This document shows, in pieces, positions 8,398 to 10,477 of a stretch of 10,477 nt of DNA. Positions within the stretch are counted from its first letter, which is position 1. Each line of letters opens with the position of its first letter. The stretch is from the NCBI GenBank assembly GCA_010279815.1, contig QEOQ01000206.1, forward strand, positions 1,621,195 to 1,631,671, in the 5' to 3' direction. A program made the position numbers and the translations under genes. The DNA comes from Brachionus plicatilis (taxonomy: Eukaryota; Rotifera; Eurotatoria; Ploima; Brachionidae). The notes beneath the pieces were generated by a model. The model made no database searches. It was not told where the DNA came from and worked only from the letters and a program-made list of their open reading frames with translations.

Positions 8398-8664
8398 TTT
8401 TAATGATGTCAAAAAAAATTTGAATTTTCAAAATTTAAAAACTTTTTTCCAGCTTCTCGAACAATCGAAAAACCATGGTGATTGAGAACAAAAAAGTTAA
8501 TTTGCTTTTAAACATAAAGACACTTAATTTGACTTTAAGCTGAGTTTAAAAATTTTAAATTATGAATAAAATAATTTAAATTTATTTTTCCTCAAGAACA
8601 TATCAACATTTATTTATGAGGTGTTGTTTTAATCATTAGCCATAATTTTTACTGATTCACCAAG
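8398..8664. promoter_or_regulatory. Head-to-head intergenic region, probable bidirectional promoter of TTC12 and UBE2J2
   Basis: Only 267 bp separate the start codons of TTC12 (minus, 8397) and the UBE2J2-like gene (plus, 8665), and this interval must contain both 5' leaders and promoters. No TATA box stands out for either gene and no clear X-box (RFX site) was found. This is a positional inference. Confidence 0.6.
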
Positions 8665-9472
8665 ATGTCGAGAACAGTTTCTAGGACAGCAACAGCTCGA
8701 TTAAAACAAGACTTTGTAAGATTAATTAAAGATCCGGTTCCTTATGTCAGAGCAGCTCCTTTGCCAAGCAATATTTTAACATGGTATTATGTGGTAACCG
8801 GCCCTAAGGATTCTCCATTTTATGGAGGCTACTATCTTGGCAAGTTAGAGTTCCCAAACGAATACCCTTTCAGACCGCCAGCAATCTATATGATTACACC
8901 AAATGGAAGATTTAAAACAAATCAAAAGTATTTTTTTTTACCCAAAAAAGTTTATTTTCAACCAAATCGTTAAGATTGTGCCTTTCTATTTCTGATTTTC
9001 ATCCAGATACGTGGAATCCTGCATGGGGTGTCTCAAGTATCTTAACAGGATTGTTGAGTTTTATGCTAGAGAACACACCGACTTCGGGTTCAATGGAGTC
9101 AAGTGATGCCACTGTAAATAAAATAATTAAAAAAAATATTTAAAGTTAAAATTAGTCTAAAATTGATTTAATCAGAAAAAAAGGTTGGCTCTGGAGAGTT
9201 TGGATTACAGTTTAAATGACAAATTTTTTTGTGAGCTGTTTCCGGAACTTGTTGAAGAAATAAATGCCATTAAAAAAGAACAAGAAGAAAATGAGCAGAA
9301 AAATAAACTTGGTCGAAATTTAAATGACCAAGCTCAATCGCTCAATTCGTCGAATAATTCATTAAATAGCGAAAATTGGTTTTTTAGCTTGATAAGCAAC
9401 GTGTGTGTAATGTTAGCTGTGGCAGCGTTTGCTTTAATTGTTAAATATGTTTTTATGAGTTCTTTAAGTTAA
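8665..9472 (+). CDS. UBE2J2: UBE2J2/Ubc6-type tail-anchored ubiquitin-conjugating enzyme E2
   Basis: UBE2J2 accepts ubiquitin from E1 and supplies ER-membrane E3 ligases in ER-associated degradation. Exons are 8665-8927, 8975-9113 and 9176-9472, with introns of 47 and 62 nt (GT...AG), giving 232 aa. Visible family features are ATARLKQDFVRLIKDPVPYV near the N-terminus, LPSNILTWYYVVTGP (33-47) and YGGYYLGKLEFPNEYPF (53-69). The subfamily motif MITPNGRF (76-83) replaces the usual HPN. The catalytic Cys is at residue 90 in KLCLSISDFHPDTWNPAW. Then come SSILTGLLSFMLE and FFCELFPELVEEI. A polar Ser/Asn-rich linker leads to a single C-terminal hydrophobic segment (SLISNVCVMLAVAAFALIVKY) as the tail anchor. 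Vertebrate UBE2J2 is about 260 aa; the shortfall lies in the linker. All catalytic landmarks are intact. Confidence 0.96.
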
Positions 9473-9850
9473 CTTGATTTTGTATAAAATTAATTTTTCG
9501 AATCATCTTTTAATTTCTTAACTAATAGAAAACTTCTGAATATTTTTCCAAAATTTTGAAAAATCATAAAGTCTAATTTTTACTTAAAGTTTTCTGGCTA
9601 TTCATCTGAACTTTGTGTTTTAAAAAAAATTATTTTTATAGATAACCATACAAAAAATATTGAAACTAATTTTTTAAACAATAAAAAAATTATCTAATTT
9701 GGTTTCTAATTTTTTATATTTACCTTGTCTTGAATATGTGGTTAACTTTAATTTTCATCAGTTAAAACAGTTATTAAATTCAATGGATCTATTTTTTCTC
9801 TAACTTTGGCTACCGCCTCTCTATCATGCAATTTTGTCTTTTCCGACTAT
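9473..9850. other. UBE2J2 3' flank, AT-rich, with a candidate polyadenylation signal
   Basis: No gene is seen. The first AATAAA after the UBE2J2 stop is at 9680-9685, about 210 bp downstream, so the 3' UTR may be longer than those of the neighbours or may use a variant signal. On the minus strand at about 9777-9832 a frame reading REAVAKVREKIDPLNLITVL looks protein-like. It may belong to the decayed transposon fragment next to it. Confidence 0.4.
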
Positions 9851-9854
9851 TTTT

Positions 9855-10069
9855 TCAATTTTTGCTCACGGTTTTATCATTTTTTATCTTCCTGTATTCG
9901 TTTTTTCCTTTAGATGTCCAGAAAAATGCGACTTAAGAGATTTTGCCAGCTGACTGAAATAACATTTGGCATAATTATTTGTACTATTTCCATCAGAATC
10001 GATAATGAAATAGTTCAATTGCGTGATCCTGGGTTTTAATCCTACTGAAAACTTGTGATTGTAAATAGA
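9855..10069 (-). pseudogene. Decayed BED-type zinc-finger fragment, probable hAT transposon remnant
   Basis: Minus 10069-9884 is a 61-codon frame containing LNYFIIDSDG, NNYAKCYF, then LKSHFSGHLKEK. This follows the BED-finger layout (aromatic, AKC..C, spacer, s..LkrHL..kH) found at the N-terminus of hAT transposases and their domesticated relatives. The second Cys of AKCxxC is Ser or missing, and no His follows HLKEK at the expected place, so the zinc site is broken. A shift of frame at about 9902 recovers NEYRKIKNDKTVSKN, the kind of segment that follows HLK.KH in these proteins, before a TGA at 9857-9855. The fragment therefore looks like a frameshifted pseudogene. No terminal repeats or catalytic domain were found in the window. 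Confidence 0.55.
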
Positions 10070-10477
10070 TCAAATAAATACCGATATTTAATTTTTTCGA
10101 TTTCCATCTATCAAAAATATTCAAGCTAATCACTTCTCTTCCTTAAATTTTTTTTTGCAGTAATTTTTAAAAATAAATTTAGTCTTGAACCATAAATTAA
10201 AAATATCTATAAATTTTTAGAGAATTTTTGGTTTCATTTTTGGAGCCTTAATTCCCTGTAAGAATAGGCATCTTAATTAAAGTTATTTTTTAACTTTAAA
10301 ATCTAATAAAATAATTTTCATTTTATTTATCGACTTATTTATCCAATTAACGCCAATTTTGGTGACTAAAATAAAAAGTTTTATATTAAATAAAAATAAA
10401 AAATCATAAAGAGGATGGAATTATAAGGATTCACTTTTTCCAATAAACTGAGATTTTCCCAAGTAGCTGGTTTTTTA
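10070..10477. other. AT-rich right flank without a supported gene
   Basis: Mostly A/T tracts. At the very edge, the minus strand reads KPATWENLSLLEK from about 10476, followed by a donor-like AAA|GTGAAT, which could be the end of an exon entering from outside the window. It is too short to call. A TTTTTTTTGCAG acceptor-like sequence on the plus strand (about 10150-10161) has no coding frame behind it. Confidence 0.35.

Noticed and set aside
8465..8490. ACCATGGT-centred sequence as an RFX X-box for the ciliary gene TTC12
   Set aside because: Only one half-site roughly fits the X-box consensus; the other half deviates at required positions.
10425..10477. Exon fragment KPATWENLSLLEK entering from the right edge on the minus strand
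   Set aside because: Thirteen codons and one weak donor are too little to support a call without the sequence beyond the window.

Overview
The window is eukaryotic genomic DNA, very AT-rich, with short exons and mostly tiny introns (47-62 nt, GT...AG). Two genes are clearly of animal type, and one is an axonemal dynein-assembly gene. The source is therefore most likely a small ciliated invertebrate. A rotifer such as Brachionus is my best guess, inferred from base composition, intron size and a BED-finger transposon remnant; it is not proven.

Layout. 1-1252 is AT-rich with no convincing gene. 1312-1923 (+) is an intronless WrbA/FQR1-type flavodoxin-fold NAD(P)H:quinone oxidoreductase, interrupted by a single in-frame TAG at codon 165 but otherwise full length. 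1972-4440 is mostly intergenic. It holds a 23-bp minisatellite of seven copies (3247-3398), several small open frames that look like isolated exons (minus 2031-2117, 3152-3256 and 3443-3607; plus 4020-4082), and a 62-aa ORF behind a TATA-like box (4449-4637). 4704-8397 (-) is TTC12, reconstructed here as about 15 exons. One of its introns is ten times longer than the rest because it carries a 332-344 bp palindromic MITE-like element. 8398-8664 is a short head-to-head intergenic promoter region. 8665-9472 (+) is a three-exon UBE2J2/Ubc6-type tail-anchored E2 enzyme. 9473-10477 is AT-rich and contains a decayed, frameshifted BED zinc-finger fragment on the minus strand, probably from a hAT-type transposon.

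The genes do not form a pathway: TTC12 acts in cytoplasmic assembly of ciliary dynein arms, UBE2J2 in ER-associated ubiquitination, and the WrbA-like enzyme in two-electron quinone reduction. TTC12 and UBE2J2 are only 267 bp apart and probably share a bidirectional promoter. I found no rRNA, convincing tRNA, CRISPR array or complete transposon. The most noteworthy items are the palindromic element in the TTC12 intron, the lone stop codon in the WrbA-like gene, and the minisatellite whose every unit carries a splice-acceptor-like TTAG (or ATTAG) on the minus strand next to a possible exon.
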